A DNA stretch of 64,000 nt, from contig NZ_VWWJ01000019.1 of NCBI RefSeq assembly GCF_011753055.1, positions 62,001 to 126,000 on the forward strand. The letters run 5' to 3'. The notes under the pieces were generated by a model. It had not been told where the DNA came from, ran no database searches, and saw only the letters and a program-made list of their open reading frames with translations. The stretch is from Burkholderia sp. Ax-1719 (GTDB taxonomy: Bacteria > Pseudomonadota > Gammaproteobacteria > Burkholderiales > Burkholderiaceae). Of the stretch, positions 11,655-20,225 are shown piece by piece (within the stretch, counting starts at the first letter, position 1; every line of letters starts with the position of its first letter). A program made the translations under genes and the position numbers.

Positions 11655-13010
11655 TCACCGCTGATACCGCCCGAGCGTCAGCCCATCGAGATCGATCTCC
11701 GGCGCGCGCTGCGCGATCAGATCGGCGACTACGCGACCCGAGCCCATCGACATTGCCCAGCCTGTCGATCCATGGCCCACGTTGAGCCACAAGCCGTCGA
11801 CGCCCGATGCGCCCAGCAGCGGCGCGCCGTCCGGCACCATCGGCCGACGTCCCACCCAGAATTGCGCCGACGAAGGCGTCGCCGCATGCGGAAACCAGTC
11901 GTCGAGCACTTTCATGAGCGTCTGCAAGGCCTGCTCGCGCAGCGTGGTGCGATGGTTGCCCAGCTCCGCCGTGCCAGCCACGCGCAGATACGGGCCGAAG
12001 CGCGTGATGGCGGTCTTGAGCGATTCGTCCATGAGCGCAGCGCGCGGCGCTTTTTGCTCGTCGACCACGGGCAGCGTGGCGGAATAACCCTTCACCGGAT
12101 AAAGCGGCACGCGCACGCCCAGTGGCGCGACCAGCGCCGCGCTCTCCACGCCGAGCGCGACTACCACGGCATCGGCGGCGAGCGTCTGCGGCGCGGCGTT
12201 GGCGGCGGGTTCGCTCAGATCGGCGGGGCGCAGCACTTCGGCGGGCGCGCGGCGCTGCTCGCGACGGTTGCGCGCCTCGCGTCCCGGCACCGGCCGCACG
12301 CGTACGCCGGTGACTTTGCCGCCTGCGGCTTCGAGCGCGAGCACCTCGGTATCGAAGATGAATTTCACACCGTTGCTTTCGCACACGGCGCGCAGCTCGC
12401 GCGTGAAGCGCGCGCAATCGCCGGCTTCGTCGTCGGGCAGATAGATGCCCGCCACCGGCTTCACGCGCGACCATTGCAGCCCCGGCTCGACCTGCGCACA
12501 GGCTGCGGCGTCCAGTTCGCGATACGCGATGCCCGCATCGCGCAGCACGTCGAGCGCCGGTTGCGCCAGTTCGAGGTCGTAGTCGCTGCGAAAGAGCTGC
12601 AGATAGCCCTGGCTGCGGCCGTACTCGAACGCATGCTGCGCACGGAACGCGTGCAGGCAGTTCCGGCTGTAGTAGGCGATGCGCTGCATGCGCTGCTTGT
12701 TGACGCGAAAGCGCGCGAGATCGCATTCGCGCAGCCAGCGTGCGATCCAGCGCCATTGCGCGGCGTCGAACGTCGGCCGGAAGATCAGCGGCGAAGTGGG
12801 CTTGAGCAGGTACTTGATGAGCTTGGCCGGCATGCCCGGCGCTGCCCACGGTGTGACGTAGCCGGGCGCGATCACCCCTGCGTTGCCAAAACTCGTGCCG
12901 AGCGCGACGCCCGGTTCGCGCTCGATGACCGTGACGTCGCAGCCTCGTTCGCTCAGATAGTAAGCAGTGGCGACGCCGATCACACCGGCGCCGAGGACGA
13001 TCGTTTTCAT
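11655..13010 (-). CDS. dadA: D-amino acid dehydrogenase
   Basis: A 451-residue FAD enzyme that oxidatively deaminates D-amino acids (D-alanine best known) and feeds electrons to the respiratory chain. FAD-binding motif VLGAGVIGVATAYYL at 5-19 followed by an acidic strand end (VIERE, 28-32); C-terminal WVGRRPM.PDG and LNVGHGSTGWAMSMGSG match the DadA family. It is about 20 residues longer than E. coli DadA because of an Arg/Ala/Pro-rich insertion near residues 241-278. It lies 46 bases after the MFS gene on the same strand, so that transporter may supply a substrate. No alanine racemase (dadX) is adjacent. Confidence 0.9.
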   Translation of the reverse strand: MKTIVLGAGVIGVATAYYLSERGCDVTVIEREPGVALGTSFGNAGVIAPGYVTPWAAPGMPAKLIKYLLKPTSPLIFRPTFDAAQWRWIARWLRECDLARFRVNKQRMQRIAYYSRNCLHAFRAQHAFEYGRSQGYLQLFRSDYDLELAQPALDVLRDAGIAYRELDAAACAQVEPGLQWSRVKPVAGIYLPDDEAGDCARFTRELRAVCESNGVKFIFDTEVLALEAAGGKVTGVRVRPVPGREARNRREQRRAPAEVLRPADLSEPAANAAPQTLAADAVVVALGVESAALVAPLGVRVPLYPVKGYSATLPVVDEQKAPRAALMDESLKTAITRFGPYLRVAGTAELGNHRTTLREQALQTLMKVLDDWFPHAATPSSAQFWVGRRPMVPDGAPLLGASGVDGLWLNVGHGSTGWAMSMGSGRVVADLIAQRAPEIDLDGLTLGRYQR

Positions 13011-13056
13011 GCCGGTCGTAGTGAGGATGACGGACGGTATTGCAGCACGTTCAGGC

Positions 13057-14361
13057 TCATTGTGCAGTGGAATCCGCAGAGGGTTGGGCGGGCGCGGGAG
13101 CGCGCTTCGGGTCGGCTTCGGGTCCGAGCACCTTGCCTTTGGTCTCGGGCAGGCACAGTGCGGAAACGATCACGAGCAGATAGCCCGCGCCCGCCACCGT
13201 GCCGATCGCCTTGACGAGCGTGGTGGTGTGCGAAAGCGTGCCGACGAGAATCGGAAAGAACGAGCCGAGACCGCGTCCCAGGTTGTAGCAGAAGCCCTGG
13301 CCGGAGCCGCGGATCGCATTGGGATACAGCTCGGAGAGATACGCGCCCACGCCCGCGAAAATGCCCTGTACGACGATGCCGAGCGGAAAGCCCAGCGCGA
13401 GCATCGCGCCATCGGTGATGGGCAGCATGGTGTAGGCCATGCCGAGCGCGAACGAGCCAATCGCGAACAGGATGAACGAGGCGCGCCGCCCGATCCGGTC
13501 GCACAGGATCGCGCCGACGATATACCCCGTGAAGGAGCCGACGATCAGCACGATCAGATAGCCGCTGGTGTTGAACACGGAGAGGTGACGCACCGTCTTC
13601 AGATACGTCGGCAGCCAGGTGGTGATCGCGTAGTAGCCGCCGAGCATGCCGGTGCACAGCGCGCTGCCGAGCAGCGTCGTCATCCGATGCGCGGGCGCGA
13701 AGATCTGCAGGAAGTGGCCGTGCGTTTCACCGCGTTCGCGCGCGCGGCGCGTTTGCAGAAAGACTTCGGGATCGCTCACGTTGCGGCGCACGTAGAGAAT
13801 CCACAGCGCGGGCAGGATGCCGATCCAGAAGCACGCGCGCCACGCGTAGTCTTCGGGCAGCAGCGCGAAGAACGCCCAGTAGAGAATCGCGGCGGCGGCC
13901 CAGCCGAACGACCAGCTGCTTTGCACGGTGCCCACCGCCTTGGCGCGATGCTGCGGCGAGCGGATCGTCTCGGCCATCATGATGGTGACGACCGACCACT
14001 CGCCGCCAAAGCCGATGCCCTGCAGCGTGCGCGTGACGAGCAACTGCCAGAACGAATGCGTGAAGCCGGAAAGACAGGTGAACAGCGCGAAGGTGGCGAT
14101 GGTCCACTGCAGCACGCGCACGCGGCCGTAGCGGTCGGCGAGGATGCCCGCGAGCCAGCCGCCGATGGCCGACGAGATCAGCGAACTCGTCGCGATCATG
14201 CCCGCTTCGCCCTTGGTCATGCCCCAGGCGGCGATCAGCGAGGGGATCAGGAACGAGTAGATCATGAAGTCGAACGCGTCGACCGCATAGCCGCCGAAAC
14301 CGGCGTAGAGCGTGCGGCGCTCGCGTTCGTTCAGTTCACTGAACCATTGAAAAGAGCCCAT
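13057..14361 (-). CDS. MFS transporter, metabolite:H+ symporter type
   Basis: A 434-residue polytopic inner-membrane protein with about 12 hydrophobic segments and the MFS loop 2-3 motif GILADRYGRVRVLQ near residue 72, plus ELYPNAIRGSGQGFCYN in the second half. N-terminal AFDFMIYSF and LQGIGFGGEW resemble the sialic-acid/carboxylate (NanT, ShiA, JEN1-like) subgroup, so an organic acid or amino-acid-derived acid is a plausible substrate. A GGGGGAG site precedes the ATG. Probably co-transcribed with dadA downstream; a 23-bp palindrome lies about 125 bases upstream. Confidence 0.85.
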   Translation of the reverse strand: MGSFQWFSELNERERRTLYAGFGGYAVDAFDFMIYSFLIPSLIAAWGMTKGEAGMIATSSLISSAIGGWLAGILADRYGRVRVLQWTIATFALFTCLSGFTHSFWQLLVTRTLQGIGFGGEWSVVTIMMAETIRSPQHRAKAVGTVQSSWSFGWAAAAILYWAFFALLPEDYAWRACFWIGILPALWILYVRRNVSDPEVFLQTRRARERGETHGHFLQIFAPAHRMTTLLGSALCTGMLGGYYAITTWLPTYLKTVRHLSVFNTSGYLIVLIVGSFTGYIVGAILCDRIGRRASFILFAIGSFALGMAYTMLPITDGAMLALGFPLGIVVQGIFAGVGAYLSELYPNAIRGSGQGFCYNLGRGLGSFFPILVGTLSHTTTLVKAIGTVAGAGYLLVIVSALCLPETKGKVLGPEADPKRAPAPAQPSADSTAQ

Positions 14362-14484
14362 GGCGCCTCGTCTCCCCCTCGATTATTTTGCGTGCCACGG
14401 CCGGGTGGGGCGGCGAATGGCGGCTCATGCTGCTGTCTGGTGTGCTGCGTCGTCTGCGGCGGCGCCGGTATGCCGGGCGGCAGG

Positions 14485-14507
14485 ATCGCGCCTATTTTAG
14501 GTGCGAT
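14485..14507. promoter_or_regulatory. 23-bp near-perfect palindrome upstream of the MFS-dadA pair
   Basis: ATCGCGCCTA (14485-14494), TTT, TAGGTGCGAT (14498-14507): 9 of 10 base pairs match. Read on the minus strand its centre holds TAAAAT, close to a -10 box, so it could be an operator overlapping the promoter of the MFS-dadA transcription unit. No T-run follows on either strand, which argues against a terminator for the SDR gene. Confidence 0.5.
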
Positions 14508-14590
14508 GAGCGGCTGACGCGAGGGGCGTTGAAAGCGCGGTGTTGGCGAAGCGACAAAGATTCGATAGCCAGCGAACGAAGCGCGGGCGT

Positions 14591-15394
14591 TTAACCCAGC
14601 GTCAGGCCGCCATCGACGTGGATCGTCTGGCCCGTGATATGACGCGCGGCGCTGGAGAGCAGGAAGGCGATGAGCTCGGCGATGTCCGCGGTTTCGGCGA
14701 TGCGGCCAAGCGGCGTGGCCTCGGCGGCGCGCGCCCAGGCGGGGGCGTTGGCGGGCGTGGGGCCGGCGTCCTTGCGCGTGTAGCCGGGCGCGACGCAGTT
14801 CACCGTGACGCCGTGCGGCGCGAGTTCCGCGGCGGCGGTTCTGGCCAGCGATTCGAGCGCGGCCTTGGCGGCGGCTGTGGCGGCGAACGGCGCGTCGGCG
14901 CGATAACGGTGCGCGACGAAGGAGCTGAGCGCGACCACGCGGCCTTGCGCGGACTGCACGAGCGCAGGCTGTGCGGTGCGGATGAGCGAGGCGAACGCGG
15001 CGGGCATGGCGGCGAAAGCGTGGCTGAGCGCATCGGCTTCGAGCGTCGCGAGCGTCTGGCGCTGCGCATGGCCCGCGTTGGCGACGAGCTGGTCGAGCGC
15101 GCCGAAGCGCGCGAGTGTGGTGTCGATGAGTGTCGCGGCCGCGCCGGGTTCGGCGAGATCGGCGCAGGCTGTCGCGCAGATTGCGCCGCGCGCTTCGCAG
15201 TCGCGCGCGACGGCCGTGAGGCGTTCGCGCGAGGCTTCGTCAGTGCCGCGCGCGTGCAGCATCAAGTCGACGGACGGCGCGGCGAGCCGCCGGGCCAGCG
15301 CGGCGCCAATGCCGGAGCCCGCGCCGGTGATCAGGACGACGCGCCGTGCGTCGTGCAGTGCGTCGTCTGGTGCGTCGTCTTGTGCCTCGTTCAC
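14591..15394 (-). CDS. SDR-family protein lacking the catalytic tyrosine
   Basis: A 267-residue short-chain dehydrogenase fold: nucleotide motif TGAGSGIG at 23-30, NAG at 106-108, catalytic-type serine in ALSS (155-158), Lys177, the PG turn in CVAPGYT (200-206) and the C-terminal ITGQTIHVDGG. The position of the YxxxK tyrosine is Thr173 (AATAAAK), so normal SDR reductase chemistry is doubtful. The start is a GTG that overlaps the stop of the upstream ABC gene (GTGA at 15391-15394), implying translational coupling. The substrate is unknown; it may be a dead or non-redox SDR or use another proton donor. Confidence 0.85.
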   Translation of the reverse strand: MNEAQDDAPDDALHDARRVVLITGAGSGIGAALARRLAAPSVDLMLHARGTDEASRERLTAVARDCEARGAICATACADLAEPGAAATLIDTTLARFGALDQLVANAGHAQRQTLATLEADALSHAFAAMPAAFASLIRTAQPALVQSAQGRVVALSSFVAHRYRADAPFAATAAAKAALESLARTAAAELAPHGVTVNCVAPGYTRKDAGPTPANAPAWARAAEATPLGRIAETADIAELIAFLLSSAARHITGQTIHVDGGLTLG

Positions 15395-17145
15395 GCGGCG
15401 ACGCGCTCGGGCGAGCGCTCGATGTCGAGCGTCTCATGGTGATACGCCTGAAGCGACTCGCGATGCGCCACGCTCACGATCGCCGCCTTCGGCAGGCGTT
15501 CGACGAAGAGCTTGTAGAGACGGCCTTCGTTGTCCGGATCGAGCGCGCTGGTCGCTTCGTCGAGGAACAGGTAGTCGGGCTTGTGCAGCAGCACACGCGC
15601 ACCGGCCAGACGTTGCTGTTCGCCCGGCGAGAGCACGCGCGACCAGTGCGCGGATTCGCCCAGACGGTCGACGTACTCTTCCAGACGGCAGGCGCGCAGC
15701 GCTTCGCGGCAATCGTCGTCGCTGTAATCGTCGGCGGGCGAGGGGTAGGTGAGCGCCGCCTTGAGCGTGCCGATCGGCAGGTAGCTTTGCTGCGGAATGA
15801 ACATCATGCGCGCATCCACGGGCGCGTCGATCGAGCCTTCGCCGAACGGCCAGAGGCCCGCGAGCGCGCGCATCAGCGTGCTCTTGCCCGAACCCGACGG
15901 GCCGCGCACGAGCCAGCGCGAACCCGGCTTGATGGCGATGTCGCGCACTTCCGAAAGCGGTTTGCCGTTGGGCAGCGCGAGCTTCAGGTGTTCGGTGGAG
16001 AGCTCGCTCGCGTCGATGAAGTGCAGGTTGATGCCGCCGTGTTCGGTGGCCGGCGAAACGCTTTCCTTCAGACGCGGCGAATGCACCACGCGCACGAATT
16101 CACGCAGACGGTTCACGGTAGCGCGCCATTCGACGAGCGTGGCGTAACTGTTGATGAACCACGAGAAGCAGTCGCTCACGGTGCCGAAAGCCTGCGAGAT
16201 CTGCATCAGCACGCCGAACGTGAAGGCGCCCGCGAAGTAGCGAGGCGCGGCCACCACCAGCGGGAAGATGATGGCGATCTGGCCGTAGAAGCTCAGCACG
16301 AAGGTGAGGCGCTTGGTGTACTTCATCACGCGCCACCAGTTGTCGCGGATGTGCGCGAAGAGTCCCTGCGCGTTGCCGCGCTCGGTGTCCATGCCGTCGT
16401 AGAGAGCGATTTGTTCCGAGTTTTCGCGCAGGCGGATCAGGCCGAAACGGAAATCGGCTTCCACCTTTTGTTGCTGGTAGTTGATCGACACGAGCGGATG
16501 GCCGACCTTCTGGATCACCAGCGAGCCGATCACGGCGTAGAGCGCTGCGGCCCACACCATGTAACCCGGAATCGTGATGGGCGTCGAGCCCAGCGAAATC
16601 GTGATTGCGCCCGCGATCGTCCACAGGATCGTGATGAACGACACCAGCGTCACGACCGTCGAAAGCAGATCGAGGGTGAGCGAAAGCGTGGTGGTGGCGA
16701 ACGACTGGAGGTCGTCGCTGATACGCTGGTCGGGGTTGTCGGCGAGACGGTCGCGCTCGATGCGGTAGAACGCGCCCTGATCGAGCCATTCGGTGAGATA
16801 GCGCGTGGTCAGCCACTGACGCCAGCGGAACCCGAGCATCTGGCGCAGATAGCGCCCGTACACCGCGAGAATGATGAAACCGAACGCCAGGCCCGTGAAG
16901 ATCATCAGCAGATGCGGGAACTGTTTGACGTCCTTGTTCTGCAGGGCGTTGTAGAAGTCGGCGTTCCAGCCGTTGAGCCGCACGTTGATCCACACGACGA
17001 GCAGATTCATCACGATGATCGCGACGAGCAGCCCCCAGGCGATCCAGCGTTCCTCGGAGACCCAGTAGGGCTTGATCAGGCTCCAGGCCGTGATCTTGTG
17101 ATGCTCGTTCTGATCCGGCGTGGCGCGGGGAGTGGAGTTGGTCAT
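15391..17145 (-). CDS. ABC exporter, fused permease/ATPase of the SbmA-BacA/YddA type
   Basis: A 584-residue half-transporter. The N-terminal two-thirds contains a cluster of hydrophobic membrane segments (from about residue 35) and the SbmA/BacA-like block GWNADFYNALQNKD near 59-72; the C-terminal ATPase has Walker A GPSGSGKST near 412, signature LSPGEQQRLAGAR near 505 and Walker B YLFLDEATSALD near 525. Relatives: E. coli YddA and mycobacterial Rv1819c, the latter linked to cobalamin and hydrophilic-molecule uptake. The substrate here cannot be told. It overlaps the SDR gene by four bases, the only clear partner. Confidence 0.88.
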   Translation of the reverse strand: MTNSTPRATPDQNEHHKITAWSLIKPYWVSEERWIAWGLLVAIIVMNLLVVWINVRLNGWNADFYNALQNKDVKQFPHLLMIFTGLAFGFIILAVYGRYLRQMLGFRWRQWLTTRYLTEWLDQGAFYRIERDRLADNPDQRISDDLQSFATTTLSLTLDLLSTVVTLVSFITILWTIAGAITISLGSTPITIPGYMVWAAALYAVIGSLVIQKVGHPLVSINYQQQKVEADFRFGLIRLRENSEQIALYDGMDTERGNAQGLFAHIRDNWWRVMKYTKRLTFVLSFYGQIAIIFPLVVAAPRYFAGAFTFGVLMQISQAFGTVSDCFSWFINSYATLVEWRATVNRLREFVRVVHSPRLKESVSPATEHGGINLHFIDASELSTEHLKLALPNGKPLSEVRDIAIKPGSRWLVRGPSGSGKSTLMRALAGLWPFGEGSIDAPVDARMMFIPQQSYLPIGTLKAALTYPSPADDYSDDDCREALRACRLEEYVDRLGESAHWSRVLSPGEQQRLAGARVLLHKPDYLFLDEATSALDPDNEGRLYKLFVERLPKAAIVSVAHRESLQAYHHETLDIERSPERVAA

Positions 17146-17208
17146 GTGCGTCCTGATGTTGTACCGGCCCGCGGCCGGAGTCGACGATGCCCGCCGTGCG
17201 TGGCGTGA

Positions 17209-17278
17209 TGCCGGGTGCTGCCGTTTGCTGCCGGGTGCTGCTGATTACTGCCGTTTTCTGCCCTGTGCTGCCGTCTTT
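17209..17278. repeat. Degenerate 10-bp tandem repeat, seven units
   Basis: Seven units in exact 10-base register: TGCCGGGTGC, TGCCGTTTGC, TGCCGGGTGC, TGCTGATTAC, TGCCGTTTTC, TGCCCTGTGC, TGCCGTCTTT. It lies about 65 bases upstream of the ABC exporter start and 230 bases upstream of the thiamine promoter. The rest of the 17146-17504 gap shows no gene. Confidence 0.8.
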
Positions 17279-17480
17279 CGGGGAAGGCGGTCAGCGTTGC
17301 GATTCTGTTCCGCGGCGCTTAAGCGAGTCTTAATCGGCCCGCTCAGGCAGCGCCTGCGACCGCGCGGTGCGACAGGGCGAGCATTGTCACACTGCGCGCT
17401 CCCGCCACGCATTTCGCGCCGGTTCAGCGCATTGTGCCAGAGCAGGGAACGTGCGGAGATTGTGCGCCTGCCCCCGCGGT

Positions 17481-17510
17481 TTGCGGCGCTCGCGGCTTTT
17501 GTGGTCTAAT
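17481..17510 (+). promoter_or_regulatory. Candidate promoter of the thiamine operon
   Basis: TTGCGG (17481-17486), 18-base spacer, TCTAAT (17505-17510). Transcription would begin near 17517, a few bases before the TPP riboswitch, which is the arrangement expected for a leader-controlled operon. Confidence 0.5.
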
Positions 17511-17524
17511 GACCGTTGACGAAA

Positions 17525-17616
17525 CAGGGGTGCTTCACCGGTATGCCGGGCATGCCACAGTGAGGCTGAGAGAGACCCTTCGCACCCGATCCGGGTAATA
17601 CCGGCGCGGGAAGTTT
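17525..17616 (+). ncRNA. TPP (THI-element) riboswitch
   Basis: The conserved THI-element blocks occur in order: CAGGGGTGC (17525-17533), then GCTGAGAGAGACCC (17565-17578), then ACCCGATCCGGGTAATACC (17584-17602) and GCGGGAAG. Thiamine pyrophosphate binding to this leader reduces expression of downstream thiamine genes; here the thiOSGE operon starts about 220 bases later. The 200-odd bases between the aptamer and thiO probably hold the expression platform; I could not decide whether it works by termination or by blocking translation. Confidence 0.95.
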
Positions 17617-17834
17617 CCGGAAAGTCTTGCTGGCGCTATTCATCAGTCGATTCGAGCGATTTCGGGTATTCCTGGGAATCGCACATTGATCGATGCATTC
17701 AGGCGTCCAGCTTCCCGCCGGGCAATCCTTGCGGCGCATATCCAGTTTTCGCGCGTCACATCGTTTGCACGGCCGGCCTTGCCAGCCGGTTTCGTCCTTG
17801 GGTACGCATCTTGTTGCCGTACGGAAAGGATACG

Positions 17835-19067
17835 ATGACCGCTGCTTCTTTATCTTCTTTGCACTCCGATCATTCCCCGGTTTCCGGCGCTCGCGCGTCA
17901 GGGCCGAAGTCGTCTGCGGCTGTGTCTGCGTCGATGCCTGATTTCGCCGTGCTCGGCGGCGGGCTGAGCGGGCGTCTCGTCGCCTGGCGGCTCGCGGGCG
18001 CGGGGCATCGCGTGGCGCTTTACGAGCGCGGCGGCCCCGAAGGCGGGGACGCGGCGGCCTGGGTCGCGGCGGCCATGCTCGCGCCGCTCGCGGAAGCCGC
18101 GGTCGCGGAACTGCTCATCACCGAACTCGGCGTCGCTTCGCTCGAAACGTGGCCGCGCCTCCTGGCCGCCCTGCCCGAGCCAGTGTTCTTCCAGCGCAAC
18201 GCCACGTTGGTGGTCTGGCATCACGCCGACCGCACCGAAGCGCCGCTGTTCGCGCGCCGCGGGCGCGCCAACGCGCCGCGCGCACTCGCCGATGCGCACT
18301 TCACGACGCTGCAAGGCGCGCAGCTGGACGCCGCCGAACCGGCGCTGGCCGGGCGTTTCGCGCGCGGCTGGCTGCTCGACGGCGAAGGTCAGCTCGACAA
18401 CCGCCAGGCGCTGGCGGCGCTCGCGGCGGGTCTCGCGCAGCGCGGTGTGCAAACGCACTGGCACACCAACGTCGATGACGCCAACCTGCCGCAAGCGCGC
18501 GTGACGATCGATTGCCGGGGACTCGGTGCGAAGCCCGCGCTGCCGGCGTTGCGTGGTATCCGCGGAGAAGTGGCGCGCGTGCACGCGCCGGGCATCGGCC
18601 TGACGCGCCCGGTGCGCCTGCTGCATCCGCGCTACCCGCTCTATATCGCGCCCAAGCAGAACGATCTCTATGTGATCGGCGCGACTGAAATCGAGGGCGA
18701 GGATCGCTCGCCCGTGAGCGTGCGATCGGCGCTCGAACTGCTGAGCGCGGCGTTTGCCGTGCATCCGGCGTTCGGCGAGGCGCGCATTCTTGAACTCAAT
18801 TCGCAGGTTCGCCCGACGCTGCCCGACCATCGCCCCGCGCTGATCTGGGACGGCGCGGCGACCTTGCGCCTGAACGGCCTGTATCGCCACGGTTTCATGA
18901 TCGCGCCCGCCGTCGCCGATGAAGCGGTGCGCGTGGCCGAAGCGCTGCTGGCGGGCCAATTCGCCGATGCCGATGCTTTTGAAGCTATCCGCGCCGAATC
19001 GCGCTGGGCGTCGATGCTGCACATGACAGAGACAAAGGCGCAGGCCGAAAGCCGTGCGCACGCCTGA
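17835..19067 (+). CDS. thiO: FAD-dependent glycine oxidase ThiO
   Basis: A 410-residue flavoprotein that oxidises glycine to the imine used for the thiazole ring of thiamine. FAD motif FAVLGGGLSGRLVAWRL at 37-53; the C-terminal block LYRHGFMIAPAVADEAV matches the family. Residues 1-33 are a Ser/Ala-rich extension; MPDFAVLGGG at 34 (17934) is an alternative start, but GGAAAGG lies just before the ATG at 17835. First gene after the TPP riboswitch and followed by thiS, thiG and thiE, which together cover thiazole formation and coupling with the pyrimidine. Confidence 0.92.
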   Translation: MTAASLSSLHSDHSPVSGARASGPKSSAAVSASMPDFAVLGGGLSGRLVAWRLAGAGHRVALYERGGPEGGDAAAWVAAAMLAPLAEAAVAELLITELGVASLETWPRLLAALPEPVFFQRNATLVVWHHADRTEAPLFARRGRANAPRALADAHFTTLQGAQLDAAEPALAGRFARGWLLDGEGQLDNRQALAALAAGLAQRGVQTHWHTNVDDANLPQARVTIDCRGLGAKPALPALRGIRGEVARVHAPGIGLTRPVRLLHPRYPLYIAPKQNDLYVIGATEIEGEDRSPVSVRSALELLSAAFAVHPAFGEARILELNSQVRPTLPDHRPALIWDGAATLRLNGLYRHGFMIAPAVADEAVRVAEALLAGQFADADAFEAIRAESRWASMLHMTETKAQAESRAHA

Positions 19068-19150
19068 CACACCATAAGCGTGGCGTGCCGCTTGCGCCCG
19101 CAGGAATCATCCGAAATTTCACCCGCATTCGCGTAGCCAGAAGATTTGCC

Positions 19151-19348
19151 ATGGACATTCAGATCAACCAGAAGCCGCTCACGCTGCCCGAGGGCGCGAC
19201 CGTCGCCGATGCGCTTGCCGCCTTCGGCGCGCGTCCGCCGTTCGCCGTCGCCGTGAATGGCGATTTCGTCGCGCGCGGCCAGCATGGCGCGCGCACGCTT
19301 GCGGCGGGCGACCGCCTCGATATCGTGAGCCCGGTGGCTGGCGGCTGA
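19151..19348 (+). CDS. thiS: Sulfur carrier protein ThiS
   Basis: A 65-residue ubiquitin-like sulfur carrier ending in Gly-Gly (SPVAGG), the residues that are adenylated and thiocarboxylated to donate sulfur for the thiazole. MDIQINQKPLTLPEGATV is the typical first strand pair of the beta-grasp fold. Start at the ATG of MDIQIN matches the family length; a longer in-frame reading from 19085 lacks support. It sits between thiO and thiG. No thiF is in the window. Confidence 0.93.
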   Translation: MDIQINQKPLTLPEGATVADALAAFGARPPFAVAVNGDFVARGQHGARTLAAGDRLDIVSPVAGG

Positions 19349-19412
19349 TCGTCGGATTCGCGCCGAACGATCGCTCCGTTGCCACCGCGTTACTCGCCAA
19401 GGATTCCACGCC

Positions 19413-20225
19413 ATGACCACCCCACACACCGCCGACGCGCTCACGCTCTACGGCGAAACCTTCCAGAGCCGCGTGCTGCTCGGCACGTCGCGCTATCCGT
19501 CGCTGCAATCGCTGTCCGATTCGATGGAAGCCGCGCGCCCCGGCATGATCACCGTCGCGCTGCGCCGCCAGATGAACGACGGCACCGCTGAGGCCGGTTT
19601 CTTTGATCTGCTCAAGCGCCACGGCGTGCCGCTGCTGCCGAATACGGCTGGCTGCCTGACCGTCAACGAAGCCGTGACCACGGCGCACATGGCGCGCGAA
19701 GTGTTCGACACCGACTGGATCAAGCTCGAACTGATCGGCGACGACTACACGCTGCAGCCCGATCCGGTCGGCCTGATCGAAGCGGCCGCGCGTCTCGTGA
19801 AGGACGGCTTCAAGGTGCTGCCGTACTGCACCGAAGACCTCGTGATCGGCCGCCGCCTGCTCGACGCGGGTTGTGAGGCGCTGATGCCGTGGGGCGCGCC
19901 CATCGGCACCGGCAAGGGTGTGATCAATCCCTACGGTCTGCGCGTGCTGCGCGAGCGTCTGCCCGACGTGCCGCTGATCGTCGATGCGGGTCTGGGTCTG
20001 CCGTCGCATGCGGCGCAAGTGATGGAGTGGGGCTTCGACGGCGTGCTGCTCAATACGGCGGTGGCGCAGGCCACGCATCCGGAAGCGATGGCGCGCGCCT
20101 TCGCGCTGGGCGTGGAAGCGGGCCGCACGGCGTTCCTCGCCGGGCCGATGGCCGAACGCGAAGCCGCCGTGGCGAGCACGCCGGTGGTCGGCATGCCGTT
20201 CTGGCACCAGGATGGAGGCAAGTGA
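19413..20225 (+). CDS. thiG: Thiazole synthase ThiG
   Basis: A 270-residue TIM-barrel enzyme that joins 1-deoxy-D-xylulose 5-phosphate, dehydroglycine and ThiS-thiocarboxylate into the thiazole phosphate. The Schiff-base lysine is Lys104 in DWIKLELIGDD; other family blocks are RVLLGTSRYPS (20-30), VLPYCTEDLV, LMPWGAPIGTG and VDAGLGLPSHA with the phosphate-binding GFDGVLLNTAVAQA. The stop overlaps the thiE start (TGATG at 20223-20227), so the two are translationally coupled. Confidence 0.96.
   Translation: MTTPHTADALTLYGETFQSRVLLGTSRYPSLQSLSDSMEAARPGMITVALRRQMNDGTAEAGFFDLLKRHGVPLLPNTAGCLTVNEAVTTAHMAREVFDTDWIKLELIGDDYTLQPDPVGLIEAAARLVKDGFKVLPYCTEDLVIGRRLLDAGCEALMPWGAPIGTGKGVINPYGLRVLRERLPDVPLIVDAGLGLPSHAAQVMEWGFDGVLLNTAVAQATHPEAMARAFALGVEAGRTAFLAGPMAEREAAVASTPVVGMPFWHQDGGK

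Noticed and set aside
12967..14517. 516-codon plus-strand frame over the MFS gene
   Set aside because: Arg/Ala/Glu-rich shadow of a convincing 12-helix transporter.
15346..17208. 620-codon plus-strand frame over the ABC exporter
   Set aside because: Antisense to intact Walker A, signature and Walker B motifs; no domain in the shadow translation.
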